Assembly (NCBI GenBank): GCA_016865015.1
Contig: CP018226.1
Location: 4,247,001 to 4,311,000, forward strand
Length of the DNA: 64,000 nucleotides
Origin: Rhizobiales bacterium IMCC20636
GTDB lineage: Bacteria > Pseudomonadota > Alphaproteobacteria > Rhizobiales > GCA-2746425
Direction: 5' to 3'
Below, in pieces: positions 1 to 9,813 of the stretch. Under the pieces are notes generated by a model. That model made no database searches. It was not told the DNA's origin and saw only the letters and a program-made list of their open reading frames with translations. A program made the position numbers and the translations under genes. Each line of letters starts with the position of its first letter. Position 1 is the first letter of the stretch.

Positions 1-1170
1 CCGGATGCAGCCGCCTTTGGTGATGAAGGGTCCAATACACTTGGGCATATTGCGGAGAATTGTGCCTCGGGCAAAGGCGACCGGGATGGTTTGCGTGCCG
101 GACCTTTGAGATTGCCAAATCTGGACAGGCTGGGACTGGGTGCCGCTGCCGCACTCGCTTCCGGGTCACGCCCTGCAGGGCTGGATTATTCCGGGACGAT
201 AGACAATGCATGGGGTGTCGGGCGTGAGGTTTCCAATGGCAAGGATACACCGTCCGGCCATTGGGAGATCGCCGGTCTGCCAGTGCCGTTTGACTGGGGT
301 TATTTTCCGGACACCGAGCCATGCTTTCCGGACGAACTGATTGCGCAGATTGTCGAGAAAGCCGGACTTCCCGGCATCCTGGGCAACAAGCATGCGTCCG
401 GAACCGTGATCATCGAAGAACTGGGTGATGAGCATATCAAAACCGGGAAACCGATTTTCTATACATCGGCGGATTCAGTGATGCAGATTGCCGCCCATGA
501 GACTCATTTCGGTCTGGAACGGCTCTATGAGATTTGCCAGATTGCGCGAGACCTGACCTACGACATGATGATTGGCCGAATCATTGCCCGGCCATTTCTG
601 GGGGAGACTGCAAAGGACTTCAAGCGCACTGGCAACCGGCACGACTTCGCCATCGAACCAACAGCTGATACGGTTCTGGACCGGTTGAAAGCTGCCGGAC
701 GGCAGGTTATCGGTGTTGGAAAGATTTCAGATATTTTTGCAGCCAAGGGCATAACCAAGTCTATCAAGGCCAACGGTAATTCGGCGCTGTTCGATGCCAT
801 GATGGAAGCGGAAACACTGGCCGGTGACGGCGATCTGGTGTTCGTCAATTTTGTTGATTTCGACATGCTGTTCGGTCACCGCCGCGATGTGCCTGGCTAT
901 GCACATGCTCTGGAAGCGTTTGATGCCATGCTGCCGCGCTTTATCAGCCAGATGAAGGATGGCGATCTTGCCATCATCACAGCCGATCATGGCTGTGACC
1001 CGACCTGGCGCGGCACGGATCACACCCGCGAACAGGTTCCGATTCTGGCTTTCGGACCGGGGATTGGACCCAAGCAAATCGGCGTGCGGCCGACTTTCTG
1101 CGATATGGGAGAAACCATTGCGGCCCACCTCGGCATTGAACCGGGCGAACATGGTTCGAGCTTTCTGTAG
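1..1170 (+). CDS. deoB: Phosphopentomutase, 5' end outside the window
   Basis: Interconverts (deoxy)ribose 1-phosphate and 5-phosphate in nucleoside salvage; an alkaline-phosphatase-superfamily metalloenzyme of the cytoplasm. The frame is open from base 1, and the first visible residues ([14 protein letters not shown]) are the conserved DeoB N-terminal region, so the gene starts upstream; the first in-frame ATG-like codons inside the window are not the start. C-terminal metal-site motifs are visible: [14 protein letters not shown], then [19 protein letters not shown]. The protein ends GEHGSSFL. Its stop codon TAG is shared with the left end of an inserted element: TA is the target dinucleotide and G is the first base of the terminal repeat. 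Confidence 0.95.
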   Translation, partial: PDAAAFGDEGSNTLGHIAENCASGKGDRDGLRAGPLRLPNLDRLGLGAAAALASGSRPAGLDYSGTIDNAWGVGREVSNGKDTPSGHWEIAGLPVPFDWGYFPDTEPCFPDELIAQIVEKAGLPGILGNKHASGTVIIEELGDEHIKTGKPIFYTSADSVMQIAAHETHFGLERLYEICQIARDLTYDMMIGRIIARPFLGETAKDFKRTGNRHDFAIEPTADTVLDRLKAAGRQVIGVGKISDIFAAKGITKSIKANGNSALFDAMMEAETLAGDGDLVFVNFVDFDMLFGHRRDVPGYAHALEAFDAMLPRFISQMKDGDLAIITADHGCDPTWRGTDHTREQVPILAFGPGIGPKQIGVRPTFCDMGETIAAHLGIEPGEHGSSFL

Positions 1171-1432
1171 AGCCTTTCACGATTATACGGAATCATTTGA
1201 TGCCCCGAAACAGTTCATCCAGCCAGGCAGTCAGTACAGCGCGATGCGGCGCATCGGGCAAGCTGGCTAACGCCGCTGGTGGGTTGTTCCGGGGCACCGA
1301 AGGCCGGATTTACGCGCTCGCTGGACGTCGTTACAGCCCACTTATGGTCATAAAGACCACGGCGTGGCCTGTGCCTTGCCAGCAAACGCGCAAATCCGGT
1401 CAAATGTTTCCGTATAAACGTGAAAGGCTCTA
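1168..1432. mobile_element. MITE-like element with 31-bp terminal inverted repeats and TA target duplication
   Basis: Bases 1170-1200 and 1400-1430 are inverted copies of each other with two mismatches (left end begins GAGCCTTTCACGATTATACG). The element spans 1170-1430 and is flanked on both sides by TA (1168-1169 and 1431-1432), the target duplication typical of IS630/Tc1-mariner transposition. The 200-bp interior has no credible gene; the short frame 1197-1433 reads through the right repeat and resembles nothing. It is therefore a non-autonomous miniature element that would need a transposase in trans. Removing it with one TA restores CTG TAA, so the ancestral deoB stop was probably TAA. 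No second copy was found in the window by eye. Confidence 0.8.
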
Positions 1433-1485
1433 AGCCTGCAGTGTTTCGATGATTTTCAAAGGTAGATAGAAATGCAAATCACCCC

Positions 1486-1514
1486 TTGCCCTTCCCCCGA
1501 CACCCCGTTATAAG
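1486..1514 (+). promoter_or_regulatory. Candidate sigma-70 promoter of rpmI-rplT
   Basis: TTGCCC at 1486-1491 and TATAAG at 1509-1514 are separated by exactly 17 bases, a good match to the housekeeping promoter consensus. It lies about 135 bases upstream of the rpmI start and just downstream of the inserted element, leaving an untranslated leader of roughly 130 nt. I see no convincing regulatory fold in that leader (1520-1637). Confidence 0.55.
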
Positions 1515-1649
1515 CTGCGGCTTCATTGGACTGGCCGGCAGGGCATGCCGAGTCCGTTCAAAAATGCTCAAGCCCACAGACTGAATGGCAGAGGCGCACA
1601 GTGCGCAACAGACCATTCCGGGCTTACAAGACAAATTAAGGAGAGCAAA

Positions 1650-1847
1650 ATGCCCAAGATGAAGACCAAATCGGGTGCGAAAAAGCGCTTCAAGGTCACT
1701 TCGAGTGGAAAGATCAAGGTTGCGCAGGCCGGCAAACGCCATGGCATGATTAAACGCAGCAAGAAATTCATCCGTCAGGCTCGGGGCACCACGGTGTTGT
1801 GCGCTCAGGATGCACGTATCGTGAAGAAGTTCCTTCCTTACGCTTAA
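1650..1847 (+). CDS. rpmI: 50S ribosomal protein L35
   Basis: A 65-residue basic protein ([20 protein letters not shown]...) of the large ribosomal subunit, normal in length and sequence for bacterial L35. The ATG at 1650 follows a strong ribosome binding site AAGGAG at 1638-1643, six bases away; the longer open frame from 1545 is leader sequence. It is co-transcribed with rplT 26 bases downstream. The usual upstream partner infC is absent here; the neighbour is deoB with the inserted element. Confidence 0.97.
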   Translation: MPKMKTKSGAKKRFKVTSSGKIKVAQAGKRHGMIKRSKKFIRQARGTTVLCAQDARIVKKFLPYA

Positions 1848-1873
1848 ATTGATCTTTACCGGAGAATACGAAA

Positions 1874-2230
1874 ATGGCCCGAGTTAAACGGGGCGTCACG
1901 TCCCACGCCCGACATAAAAAAGTTATCAAAGCCGCCAAAGGCTATTATGGCCGCCGCAAAAATACCATCCGCGTTGCCAAGCAGGCCGTGGAAAAGGCTG
2001 GTCAATACGCCTATCGCGACCGTAAAACCAGAAAGCGTAATTTCCGCGCTTTGTGGATTCAGCGGATCAATGCTGCTGTCCGTGAACATGGCATGACCTA
2101 TGGTCGATTTATCGATGGCCTCAACAAGGCCGAGATTGCTGTGGATCGCAAAGTTCTTTCAGACATTGCAATTCATGAGCCTGCTACTTTCAAAGTTCTG
2201 GTCGATAAAGCGCAATCTGCGCTCGCCTAA
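1874..2230 (+). CDS. rplT: 50S ribosomal protein L20
   Basis: A 118-residue ribosomal protein ([19 protein letters not shown]...) needed early in large-subunit assembly; in many bacteria L20 also autoregulates the rpmI-rplT mRNA. The length is standard and the N-terminal basic tail and RNA-binding core are intact. GGAG at 1861-1864 lies nine bases before the ATG. A hairpin terminator follows at 2272. Confidence 0.98.
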   Translation: MARVKRGVTSHARHKKVIKAAKGYYGRRKNTIRVAKQAVEKAGQYAYRDRKTRKRNFRALWIQRINAAVREHGMTYGRFIDGLNKAEIAVDRKVLSDIAIHEPATFKVLVDKAQSALA

Positions 2231-2271
2231 ACCGAAGTAGCTGCTTTCGGCCCGGTTGGGGTCAGATTATG

Positions 2272-2303
2272 AACCCACGTTGGCGGCGCCAGCGTGGGTT
2301 TTG
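2272..2303 (+). terminator. Intrinsic terminator after rplT
   Basis: AACCCACG at 2272-2279 pairs perfectly with CGTGGGTT at 2293-2300. An inner TGGC/GCCA pairing extends the stem, and a short T-rich tail follows. It separates the ribosomal-protein unit from pheST. Confidence 0.6.
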
Positions 2304-2355
2304 TCATATTGATGCGCCATCATCTGAATTGAAATTTTGAACATCGGAATCTCCA

Positions 2356-3441
2356 ATGAGTGATCTGGACACCTTAAAACAATCGGTACTGTCAGACATC
2401 GCAGCCGCAGTTGATGAAGCCAAACTGGAGGCCGTGCGCATTGCCAGCCTCGGCAAGAAGGGCTCCATCTCCGAGGCTATGAAATCGCTCGGCAAAATGG
2501 ATGTCGAAGAACGCAAGATCATGGGCCCGGCGCTGAATGCGCTGAAAAACGAAGTCACTGATGCAATTGCAGCGCGCAAGAGTATTCTGGAAAACGAGGC
2601 ACTGGAGCAGCGCCTTGCGACCGAACGGATCGATATCACCCTGCCGGTGCCTGCAGGTCCGGCAGAGCGTGGCCGTATCCACCCGGTTTCCCAGGTTGTG
2701 GATGAAATCACGGCGATTTTTGCCGATATGGGTTTTGCCATCGCCGAAGGGCCGGATATTGAAACCGACTATTACAATTTCACCGCACTGAATTTTCCAG
2801 AAGGCCATCCGGCGCGGGAAATGCACGACACCTTCTTCTTCAATCCCAAGGAAGACGGTGAACGGCTGTTGCTGCGTACCCATACATCGCCTGTGCAGAT
2901 CCACACCATGAAGGCACAAGAGCCGCCGATTCGGGTGGTGATCCCCGGACGCACCTATCGCTGCGACAGTGACCAGACCCACACACCGATGTTCCACCAG
3001 ATCGAAGGCCTTGTTGTCGACAAGACATCGACCGTTGGCACCATGAAATGGGTTCTGGCTGAATTCTGCAAAGCATTCTTTGAAGTGCCGGAAGTCGACA
3101 TGCGCTTTCGCCCCAGCTTCTTCCCGTTCACGGAGCCATCTCTGGAAGTGGATATTCGCTGCGACCGCTCAGGTGACAATGTCAAAATCGGACAGGGCGA
3201 TGACTGGTTGGAAATTCTCGGCTGCGGCATGCTGCATCCCAATGTCCTGAAATCAGGTGGTCTGGCCCCGGATGAATATCAGGGCTTTGCCTGGGGTATG
3301 GGGATCGACCGCATTGCCATGCTGAAATATGGCATGCCCGACCTGCGCGCGTTTTTCGATGCCGACGCCCGCTGGATAGAACATTACGGCTTCCGCCCGC
3401 TCGACCTGCCGACATTGTTCGGCGGTCTGAGCCGCGTATAG
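2356..3441 (+). CDS. pheS: Phenylalanine-tRNA ligase alpha subunit
   Basis: Catalytic alpha subunit of the heterotetrameric class II synthetase that charges tRNA-Phe. It has 361 residues. An N-terminal helical region (about residues 1-100) that binds tRNA is followed by the class II core, with [21 protein letters not shown] near residues 197-217 and motif 3 ([13 protein letters not shown]) near 315-327. Length and order are normal. It is followed 12 bases later by pheT, the usual pheST operon. The ribosome binding site is weak (GGA at 2346). Confidence 0.97.
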   Translation: MSDLDTLKQSVLSDIAAAVDEAKLEAVRIASLGKKGSISEAMKSLGKMDVEERKIMGPALNALKNEVTDAIAARKSILENEALEQRLATERIDITLPVPAGPAERGRIHPVSQVVDEITAIFADMGFAIAEGPDIETDYYNFTALNFPEGHPAREMHDTFFFNPKEDGERLLLRTHTSPVQIHTMKAQEPPIRVVIPGRTYRCDSDQTHTPMFHQIEGLVVDKTSTVGTMKWVLAEFCKAFFEVPEVDMRFRPSFFPFTEPSLEVDIRCDRSGDNVKIGQGDDWLEILGCGMLHPNVLKSGGLAPDEYQGFAWGMGIDRIAMLKYGMPDLRAFFDADARWIEHYGFRPLDLPTLFGGLSRV

Positions 3442-3453
3442 GGAGACAGGAAC

Positions 3454-5880
3454 ATGAAATTCACACTGTCCTGGTTGAAAGACCATCTTGATACAAAGGA
3501 CTCACTTGATGACATCGTTGAGGCGCTGACCATGATCGGCCTGGAAGTGGAAGAGGTCGACGACCGCTCCAAATTCAAGCCTTTCACCATTGCCAAGGTC
3601 CTGACCGCCGAGCAGCATCCCGATGCGGACAAGCTGCGTGTGTTATCCGTCGATAACGGCTCCGGCACATCGGTGCAGGTCGTCTGTGGCGCGCCCAATG
3701 CCCGTGCAGGCCTGATCGGCGCCTTTGCTGGTCCTGGCACCTATGTGCCCGGTATTGACGTGACCCTGGGGACATCCAGCATTCGCGGCGTGGAAAGCTT
3801 CGGCATGATGTGTTCCGAGCGGGAACTGGACCTGTCCGACGAGCATGATGGCATTATCGATCTGTCCGAGGATGTGCTTGCCAATGCGCCTGTCGGTTCG
3901 TCCTTTGCCGCCTATGCGGGGCTGGACGATCCGATGATCGAGATTGCCGTCACACCCAACCGTCCGGATTGTCTGGGTGTGTATGGTATTGCCCGCGATC
4001 TTGCCGCTGCCGGTCTTGGCACCTTGAAGGATGGCAGCATTGCTGCCGTGGCTGGCAATGGAGAGTGCCCGGTCACGGTCGCGCTGGAGTTCGGCGATAC
4101 TGAATCCCTGTGTCCGGCATTTGGTCTGCGCCTTGTCAGCGGCATCAAGAACGGCCCCTCGCCGAGTTGGCTGCAGCGCCGGTTGAAAGCAATTGGCCTG
4201 CGCCCGATCAACGCGCTGGTCGACATTACAAACTACATCACCTTCGATAGGGGCCGCCCACTGCACGTGTTTGATGCCGACAAGGTGTCCGGCAATCTGG
4301 TGGTGCGGCGCGGCAAGGATGGCGAAGACATTCTCGCGCTTGATGGCAAGACCTATCAGGTCAACCCGGAAATCTGTGTGATTGCCGATGATAACGGGCT
4401 GGAATCGCTGGCCGGTGTCATGGGCGGTGACGCCAGTGGGTGTTCGGAAACCACAACCAATGTGCTGATTGAATCTGCACTGTGGGAACCACTGAATATT
4501 GCCCGGACAGGCCGTGATCTCGGCGTCAACTCTGATGCCCGTTTCCGCTTCGAACGCGGTGTTGACCCGGCCATGATGCTGCCCGGCCTTGAACTGGCAA
4601 CACAGATGGTGCTGGAATTGTGTGGCGGTGATGCCAGCAAGGTGTCCGTGTCCGGCACTGTGCCAGAGCCACACAAGACAATTGATTTCCCTTACTCCGA
4701 AATCACACGCCTGACAGGGTTGGATGTGCCGCATGACCGTGCCAACAGCATTCTGGAAAGCCTTGGCTTTCCAGTGTCCGGCAGTGGTGATGTGGTTCAG
4801 GTGTCGGTCCCAGGCTGGCGTCCGGATGTGGATGGCAAGGCTGACATCGTTGAAGAAGTCATGCGTATTGTGGGGGTCAATGAAATTGCCCATCGTCCCA
4901 TCGAACGGGGCGCCCATGTGCAAGGACCGATCCTGACCGTGCGTCAGACGCGCGAACGGCGTGCGCGCCGTGCCCTGGCCTCACGCGGCATGATGGAAGC
5001 TGTGACCTGGTCATTCCTGCCAAAGGATCAGGCTGAAGCCTTTGGTGGTGGTCAGCCGGAACTGGCACTGGCCAACCCGATCTCAAGTGATTTGTCGGAT
5101 ATGCGACCCAGCCTGATGCCCAATCTCCTGAGCGCCCTGCAGCGCAATGGCGATCGCGGCATCAATGATCTTGCCCTGTTTGAAGTGGGGCAGATTTTCA
5201 CTGGTGACCAGCCGACTGACCAGAAAACCGGTGCAACCGGTGTGCGGCGCGGTGCGGTTCAAATTACCCATGAAGGACGCGACTGGCGTGGCGTTGCACG
5301 CGGCGTGGATGCGTTTGACGCCAAGGCCGACGCGTTTGGCGTGCTGGCAGAACTGGGTGTTCCGGTCAACAATCTGCAGGTCGTGGCAGAAGCGCCGTCG
5401 TGGTATCATCCAGGCCGCTCGGGACGCATCCAATTGGGTCCCAAGCAGATTTTCGGCACCTTTGGTGAATTGCATCCGGCTATCTTGAAGCAGTTTGATG
5501 TGGACGGACCGGTGGTTGGTTTTGAGATCATCCTGGAAAACCTGCCAAAACCACGGAACAAAACCTCACGGACCAAGCCTGCGCTTGATCTGCCGGAACT
5601 GCTGCCAGTATCCCGCGACTTTGCGTTTGTCGTCAGCGCTGATGTCACCGCAGACAAGGTGCTGAAAGCCGCCCGCTCCGCCGACAAGAAGCTGATCCAG
5701 AGCGTGTCGCTCTTTGATGTTTATGAGGGCGAGCGCATGGAGCCCGGCCAGAAATCTCTGGCCATCGAAGTGACCCTGCAACCACGTGACAAGACGCTGA
5801 CAGATGACGAGATTTCTGCTGTCAGCTCAGCCATTGTTGCATCGGTAGAAAAAGCAACCGGCGGACAGCTGCGCGGATAG
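3454..5880 (+). CDS. pheT: Phenylalanine-tRNA ligase beta subunit
   Basis: Beta subunit of PheRS, involved in tRNA binding and editing. Its 808 residues show the expected order: an EMAP-like tRNA-binding OB fold (about 39-150), the B3/B4 editing region (about 210-390, including [20 protein letters not shown]), the B5 domain (about 410-480), the catalytic-like fold, and a C-terminal ferredoxin-like anticodon-binding domain (about 710-805). GGGAG at 3441-3445 precedes the ATG. It is the last gene before the repeat-bounded accessory region. Confidence 0.97.
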   Translation: MKFTLSWLKDHLDTKDSLDDIVEALTMIGLEVEEVDDRSKFKPFTIAKVLTAEQHPDADKLRVLSVDNGSGTSVQVVCGAPNARAGLIGAFAGPGTYVPGIDVTLGTSSIRGVESFGMMCSERELDLSDEHDGIIDLSEDVLANAPVGSSFAAYAGLDDPMIEIAVTPNRPDCLGVYGIARDLAAAGLGTLKDGSIAAVAGNGECPVTVALEFGDTESLCPAFGLRLVSGIKNGPSPSWLQRRLKAIGLRPINALVDITNYITFDRGRPLHVFDADKVSGNLVVRRGKDGEDILALDGKTYQVNPEICVIADDNGLESLAGVMGGDASGCSETTTNVLIESALWEPLNIARTGRDLGVNSDARFRFERGVDPAMMLPGLELATQMVLELCGGDASKVSVSGTVPEPHKTIDFPYSEITRLTGLDVPHDRANSILESLGFPVSGSGDVVQVSVPGWRPDVDGKADIVEEVMRIVGVNEIAHRPIERGAHVQGPILTVRQTRERRARRALASRGMMEAVTWSFLPKDQAEAFGGGQPELALANPISSDLSDMRPSLMPNLLSALQRNGDRGINDLALFEVGQIFTGDQPTDQKTGATGVRRGAVQITHEGRDWRGVARGVDAFDAKADAFGVLAELGVPVNNLQVVAEAPSWYHPGRSGRIQLGPKQIFGTFGELHPAILKQFDVDGPVVGFEIILENLPKPRNKTSRTKPALDLPELLPVSRDFAFVVSADVTADKVLKAARSADKKLIQSVSLFDVYEGERMEPGQKSLAIEVTLQPRDKTLTDDEISAVSSAIVASVEKATGGQLRG

Positions 5881-5900
5881 GCTCGCATCAAATTGCGGGC

Positions 5901-6188
5901 TGGTTTGGTGGGGTGAGACGCTGGAATGTGGGTTCTCGGAACAAGTCCGAGAACGACGGGAAGAGGTGGTTTGGTTGGGCTTTGCTAAAGACCTGCGTCT
6001 CAACCTCAACGAAACCTTGCAGTGGTTTCACCCCCGTATCCTCACGCGCTTCGTCGTCCTCGGACTTGTTCCGAGGACCCACAGAATACGCTTAAGGGGC
6101 GTTTAGGCCGTATCGCCAGAGATGGGTGCCTTGCGTCTGCATTCATTTGCGGTGACGATCATAGTGCGGGCACAGCGCTACGACGTGG
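5901..6188. repeat. Dispersed repeat, copy A (left border of accessory module)
   Basis: This 288-bp stretch matches 13269-13569 in the same orientation, including a perfect 27-base block (6008-6034 equals 13377-13403). It has two parts. The first is a 145-bp unit bounded by palindromes at 5933-5953 (TTCTCGGA/TCCGAGAA) and 6057-6077 (TCCTCGGA/TCCGAGGA) that are inverted copies of each other. The second is a tail (6108-6188) derived from the 3' end of the ygjP-like gene. It fills most of the 378-bp gap between pheT and the sulfatase; 6189-6258 shows nothing recognisable. Confidence 0.85.
6108..6188 (-). pseudogene. Fragment of the ygjP-like protease 3' end inside repeat copy A
   Basis: Read on the minus strand it encodes HVVALCPHYDRHRK, then a stop, then MQTQGTHLWRY. 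This aligns with residues 219-244 of the intact protein at 13476-14222 (HVAVLCPHYNRHRKW...QLWRY). The conserved tryptophan codon TGG has become TGA at 6143-6145. No start or catalytic region is present, so it is a passenger of the repeat and not a gene. Confidence 0.75.
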
Positions 6189-6258
6189 ATCAAATTCAAC
6201 CTCGAAGGGTTGAGGCGAGAATCAATTACTTTATCTCTATTTGCAATTTCAGACGACT

Positions 6259-7740
6259 CTAAGTCGTGCCCGCCACCTTGTCCTGGTTAATGGGAGGCGG
6301 TGGCGGATAATGGATGCCCCGCTGGCCGGAAAGGCCTCGATTAGCGGGCGCGGTGAAAGGCGGTTCGTCCAAGCCAATCAATTCATCGCCATCAACGTAA
6401 TTGAGATCGTCACCATAGAGATTTTTGCGCAACTCGGATTTCAGATGCTCCATCATAGGCGCGAAGAGCGGATCGTTCGCCAGATCTGTCACTTCTGATC
6501 GATCCGTTTGAAGGTCAAAAAGCTGGAAGCGATTTCCGGCCGGATACCAGATTAACTTGTAGCGGTCATCCCGGATCATTCGGGAAGCAAGCGGACCCTC
6601 GAGCGATTCTCCATAAAAATGGCTTCGTTTCTCGGATCCAAGAAAGGAGATACCCTCGCATTCGGCTGGACAGTCGATCTCTGCAAGGTCGAGAAGTCCC
6701 GGCATCAGATCGTGGAGTCCGATCAAACGATCATCGCATGTACCGGGGGAAAGCCGATCCCGCCCCTTGCGATCAACGACAATCAGCGGAACCCGACTCG
6801 ACGCATCGTGCATCAGCCTCTTGCCGTATAGACCGTGATCACCAAGCATTTCTCCATGATCCGAGGTAAACATGATGACAGTATCATCAAGAATGCCCTC
6901 TTCCCGCAATGTCCCGATCAACAGACGAATTTGATGATCAATATGTGTACACAGCGCATAGAAGGCCCGCCGTATCTGTGCCAAACTTTCAGGTGTACGC
7001 TGCGCGAGTTTATCGTGTTGAAGCCGTACGGGATAGGGAAGCCTGTCTACCGCTTCAGACCAACCTGCGGTAATGGCCGGAGGTGGATTGGTCGAGGCAT
7101 AGCGGTCCATATAGGATTTGAGCGGAACCAGGGGCGGGTGCGGATGATTGTAGGAGACGTGCCAGAAGGATGGCCGCAAAGGATCGCGCCGCCTGATCTG
7201 TCGCGCGGCAGTCAGAGTGGTCCAATTCGTCACATGCAATCGATCAGGTAGATGCCAGTAATTCCAATCATATTCATTATTGCTCATACCATGGAGAAAC
7301 TGCTCCCCAACATGCCCCTCATCGGCAAGAAATACCTCATAGTCATCCGGCCCGCCCAGATGACTGCGACCTTCTTCGGCCAGTATCGCGTCGTGGAAAC
7401 CAATTCTGTCACGTTGCGGAAAGACGTGCAGCTTTCCGATAGCGTTGGCCTGATATCCCGCGTTGACAAAAGTTTTCGCAAGCGTTGGAGCGTCTTTTGG
7501 CATTGGCAAGGTGGGTTGAAAAATGCGGTCCCCGTGGCCCCTTGAAGTCAGACCAGTCATCATTGATCTACGCGAGGGAATACAGATAGGAGTTTGTGCA
7601 TAGCAATTGGTGTATCGCACACCTAGACGTGCCAATTGGTCGAGCGTTGGTGTTTCGACTACCGCATGTCCGGCAACGCCAAGAAGATCGGCCGGCCATT
7701 GATCGACACTGATGAACAGGATGTTGGGCGAACGAGTCAT
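6259..7740 (-). CDS. Sulfatase (alkaline phosphatase superfamily, formylglycine type)
   Basis: 493 residues. The maturation motif CIPSR (Cys53-Arg57) is the site where a cysteine becomes formylglycine. Metal and active-site residues are recognisable: Asp13 in SVDQ, Lys103/His105 (GKLH), His199, Asp294-His295 (TSDHGEMLGDHG) and Lys307. There is no signal peptide, so it should act in the cytoplasm on an imported ester. Related cytoplasmic enzymes include choline sulfatases and phosphonate monoester hydrolases; which substrate applies here cannot be told. It lies 45 bases after tctA in the lacI-tctB-tctA direction and is probably the last gene of that operon. A formylglycine-generating enzyme is not encoded in the window. 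Confidence 0.85.
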   Translation of the reverse strand: MTRSPNILFISVDQWPADLLGVAGHAVVETPTLDQLARLGVRYTNCYAQTPICIPSRRSMMTGLTSRGHGDRIFQPTLPMPKDAPTLAKTFVNAGYQANAIGKLHVFPQRDRIGFHDAILAEEGRSHLGGPDDYEVFLADEGHVGEQFLHGMSNNEYDWNYWHLPDRLHVTNWTTLTAARQIRRRDPLRPSFWHVSYNHPHPPLVPLKSYMDRYASTNPPPAITAGWSEAVDRLPYPVRLQHDKLAQRTPESLAQIRRAFYALCTHIDHQIRLLIGTLREEGILDDTVIMFTSDHGEMLGDHGLYGKRLMHDASSRVPLIVVDRKGRDRLSPGTCDDRLIGLHDLMPGLLDLAEIDCPAECEGISFLGSEKRSHFYGESLEGPLASRMIRDDRYKLIWYPAGNRFQLFDLQTDRSEVTDLANDPLFAPMMEHLKSELRKNLYGDDLNYVDGDELIGLDEPPFTAPANRGLSGQRGIHYPPPPPINQDKVAGTT

Positions 7741-7785
7741 AGCATCTCTTTACGTGGATTGATTATGGCGGTCATAGTAAGCCGC

Positions 7786-9309
7786 TCATGAGCCAGTCTG
7801 GGTGGGTGGGTTATTGGTGTCACTGCGCTTGCGCATACCCCAAAGCATGGCGAACAGCATGATGATCGTCAAGATAATGATCGCAGCGCTGATCGGGCGT
7901 TCGAGAAAGGTCATTATGTCACCGCGTGACAATAACATCGAACGGCGAAAGTTCTCTTCAAATAATGGCCCCAGAATGAACCCCAATAGCATTGGAGCAG
8001 CCGGATAGTTGAGTTGCCGCATTAGATAACCCAGCGCGCCGAATCCTATTACGAGCCAGATATCGAAGACACTGTTGCTAACGCTAAAGACACCGATACA
8101 TATGAAAACGAGTATTGACGGGTAAAGATAGTGGTAGGGAATCCTCAGAACGCTGACCCAAAGTCCAATCAGCGGTATATTCAAGAATACCAGAATGAGG
8201 TTACCGATCCAGAAGCTCATCACCAGCCCCCAGAACATATCAGGCTGATCTACGAACAAACGAGGGCCCGGTGCGATACCATTTATGAGAAGAACACCGA
8301 GCATCAGCGCCATGGTTGCACTTCCAGGGATGCCCAACGTTAATGTCGGAATAAATGCCGTTTGGTCCGCAGCATTATTTGCTGCTTCGGGTGCGCAAAT
8401 ACCTTCAACAGCACCTTTACCGAAGCGGGTGGGGTCTTTTGCAATTCGCTTTTCAGCAGCATAGGAAACAAAGGAAGCGACAAGTGCGCCGGTTCCTGGC
8501 AAAGCCCCAAAGAATGAACCAAAACCAGTCCCACGCAGAGTAGGCCAGAATGAGCGCCGCCAGTCTTCGCGTGTCGGAATCATTGAGCGGAACGTCACCC
8601 TGTCGATCTTGCCAAATCTTGCTATCCTGGCACTGACAATGATTTCAGCGACGCCAAAAATTCCCATCGCGATAACTGGAATGCCTATTCCTTCGCTCAG
8701 CTCCTGTACGCCGAGCGTCAATCTGTAAGCTCCAGAATACATATCCATCCCGACGGTGCCGAACAGGAGCCCGAGGACAATCATTGAGAAACTCTTGAGG
8801 ACAGAACCCGACGACATGCCAGAAGCTCCCACCAATCCCATCAGGATAAGAGCGAAATACTCTTGTGCTCCAAAATTGCGCGCGAACTGAACGATTAATG
8901 GTGCGAACAGCATCATCAATATGATGCCGATGGAACCGCCAACAAACGATGAGAATGTCGTCAACAGAAGTGCGATGCCGCCCCGACCCTGCTTGGCCAT
9001 TGGGTAGCCGTCGATACAGGAGACCGCGCCCGAAGCAATACCCGGTACATTCAGCAAGATTGCCGCCGTGGATCCTCCATAGGCCGTTCCGTAATAGATG
9101 CCCGCCAGCATAATAAGCCCGCTCGTGGCATCCATCCCGAATGTCAACGGGAAAAGCATTGACATAGCCGCGAGCGGCCCGAGGCCCGGCAGTACTCCGA
9201 CAAACATTCCGACGAGGACACCAAAAAAGCAATAAAACAGATTAAGCGGTGTCGTGGCAACTTCCAGTCCGAGAACGACACTGCCCTGCATAAGATTCAA
9301 CAGATCCAT
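7786..9309 (-). CDS. tctA: Tripartite tricarboxylate transporter large permease subunit, TctA family
   Basis: A 507-residue, very hydrophobic integral membrane protein with about 12 predicted spans and the TctA signature near the N-terminus (GVFVGVLPGLGPLAAMSMLF). It forms the main channel of a TTT secondary transporter that takes up small carboxylates from a periplasmic TctC-type binding protein, driven by an ion gradient. Its ATG overlaps the tctB stop codon by one base, indicating translational coupling. The binding protein is encoded divergently at 11092. Confidence 0.92.
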   Translation of the reverse strand: MDLLNLMQGSVVLGLEVATTPLNLFYCFFGVLVGMFVGVLPGLGPLAAMSMLFPLTFGMDATSGLIMLAGIYYGTAYGGSTAAILLNVPGIASGAVSCIDGYPMAKQGRGGIALLLTTFSSFVGGSIGIILMMLFAPLIVQFARNFGAQEYFALILMGLVGASGMSSGSVLKSFSMIVLGLLFGTVGMDMYSGAYRLTLGVQELSEGIGIPVIAMGIFGVAEIIVSARIARFGKIDRVTFRSMIPTREDWRRSFWPTLRGTGFGSFFGALPGTGALVASFVSYAAEKRIAKDPTRFGKGAVEGICAPEAANNAADQTAFIPTLTLGIPGSATMALMLGVLLINGIAPGPRLFVDQPDMFWGLVMSFWIGNLILVFLNIPLIGLWVSVLRIPYHYLYPSILVFICIGVFSVSNSVFDIWLVIGFGALGYLMRQLNYPAAPMLLGFILGPLFEENFRRSMLLSRGDIMTFLERPISAAIIILTIIMLFAMLWGMRKRSDTNNPPTQTGS

Positions 9310-9758
9310 TACCAGCTCCAGGAGAACGCCGGGATCGGCAGGTTAAGAAGCCAGATAAAAAGAACGACGCTGATGGCAGCCAGAATGATCGCCAGGAGCA
9401 AACACCTCTGCCAGTTCGCAGACCGTGCAGCGAGACTGGCAATCATTACCGCCGCGATGACCGCAGGTGCCATGCCAACCCGTTCCAAGAGTAGCCCAAA
9501 CATCACTCCTCCACCAAGGATGCTGGCAGCTGGCACAACTTCCAGCCTTACCGTTGTTTCCTCATCGATCAGCGCATTCGCCATAATAGCGCTGCCGAAC
9601 AGCCCGAGAAAAACGCCTAGAATCAGCGGGAACATACCTGGCCCCATCTGTGAAAAGCTCCCAAGCGCATAATTCGTATAGGCATAACCTGCTACGGTAA
9701 GCCCTAAAAGCGCCAGCGCTCCCCCTGATGCCAGATCGGTCTGCTTCGTGCTCGCCAT
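9309..9758 (-). CDS. tctB: Tripartite tricarboxylate transporter small permease subunit, TctB family
   Basis: A 149-residue membrane protein with four likely spans, the small subunit that pairs with TctA. Sequence conservation in this family is low, so the call rests on length, topology and the overlap with tctA. GAGGAG at 9767-9772 is a strong ribosome binding site for the ATG at 9758. It lies 55 bases after the lacI-type gene in the same transcript. Confidence 0.85.
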   Translation of the reverse strand: MASTKQTDLASGGALALLGLTVAGYAYTNYALGSFSQMGPGMFPLILGVFLGLFGSAIMANALIDEETTVRLEVVPAASILGGGVMFGLLLERVGMAPAVIAAVMIASLAARSANWQRCLLLAIILAAISVVLFIWLLNLPIPAFSWSW

Positions 9759-9813
9759 GTTTTTACTCCTCTAAAAACGGCAGATTATGGAAGACGGCCA
9801 ACGGAAATGTCGG

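Noticed and set aside
1197-1433. 78-codon frame inside the inserted element
   Set aside because: It runs through the terminal repeat into flanking DNA and shows no transposase features; the element is too short to be autonomous.
3643-4923. 426-codon frame antisense to pheT
   Set aside because: His/Gly/Ile-rich antisense translation typical of shadows of GC-biased genes; pheT is intact on the other strand.
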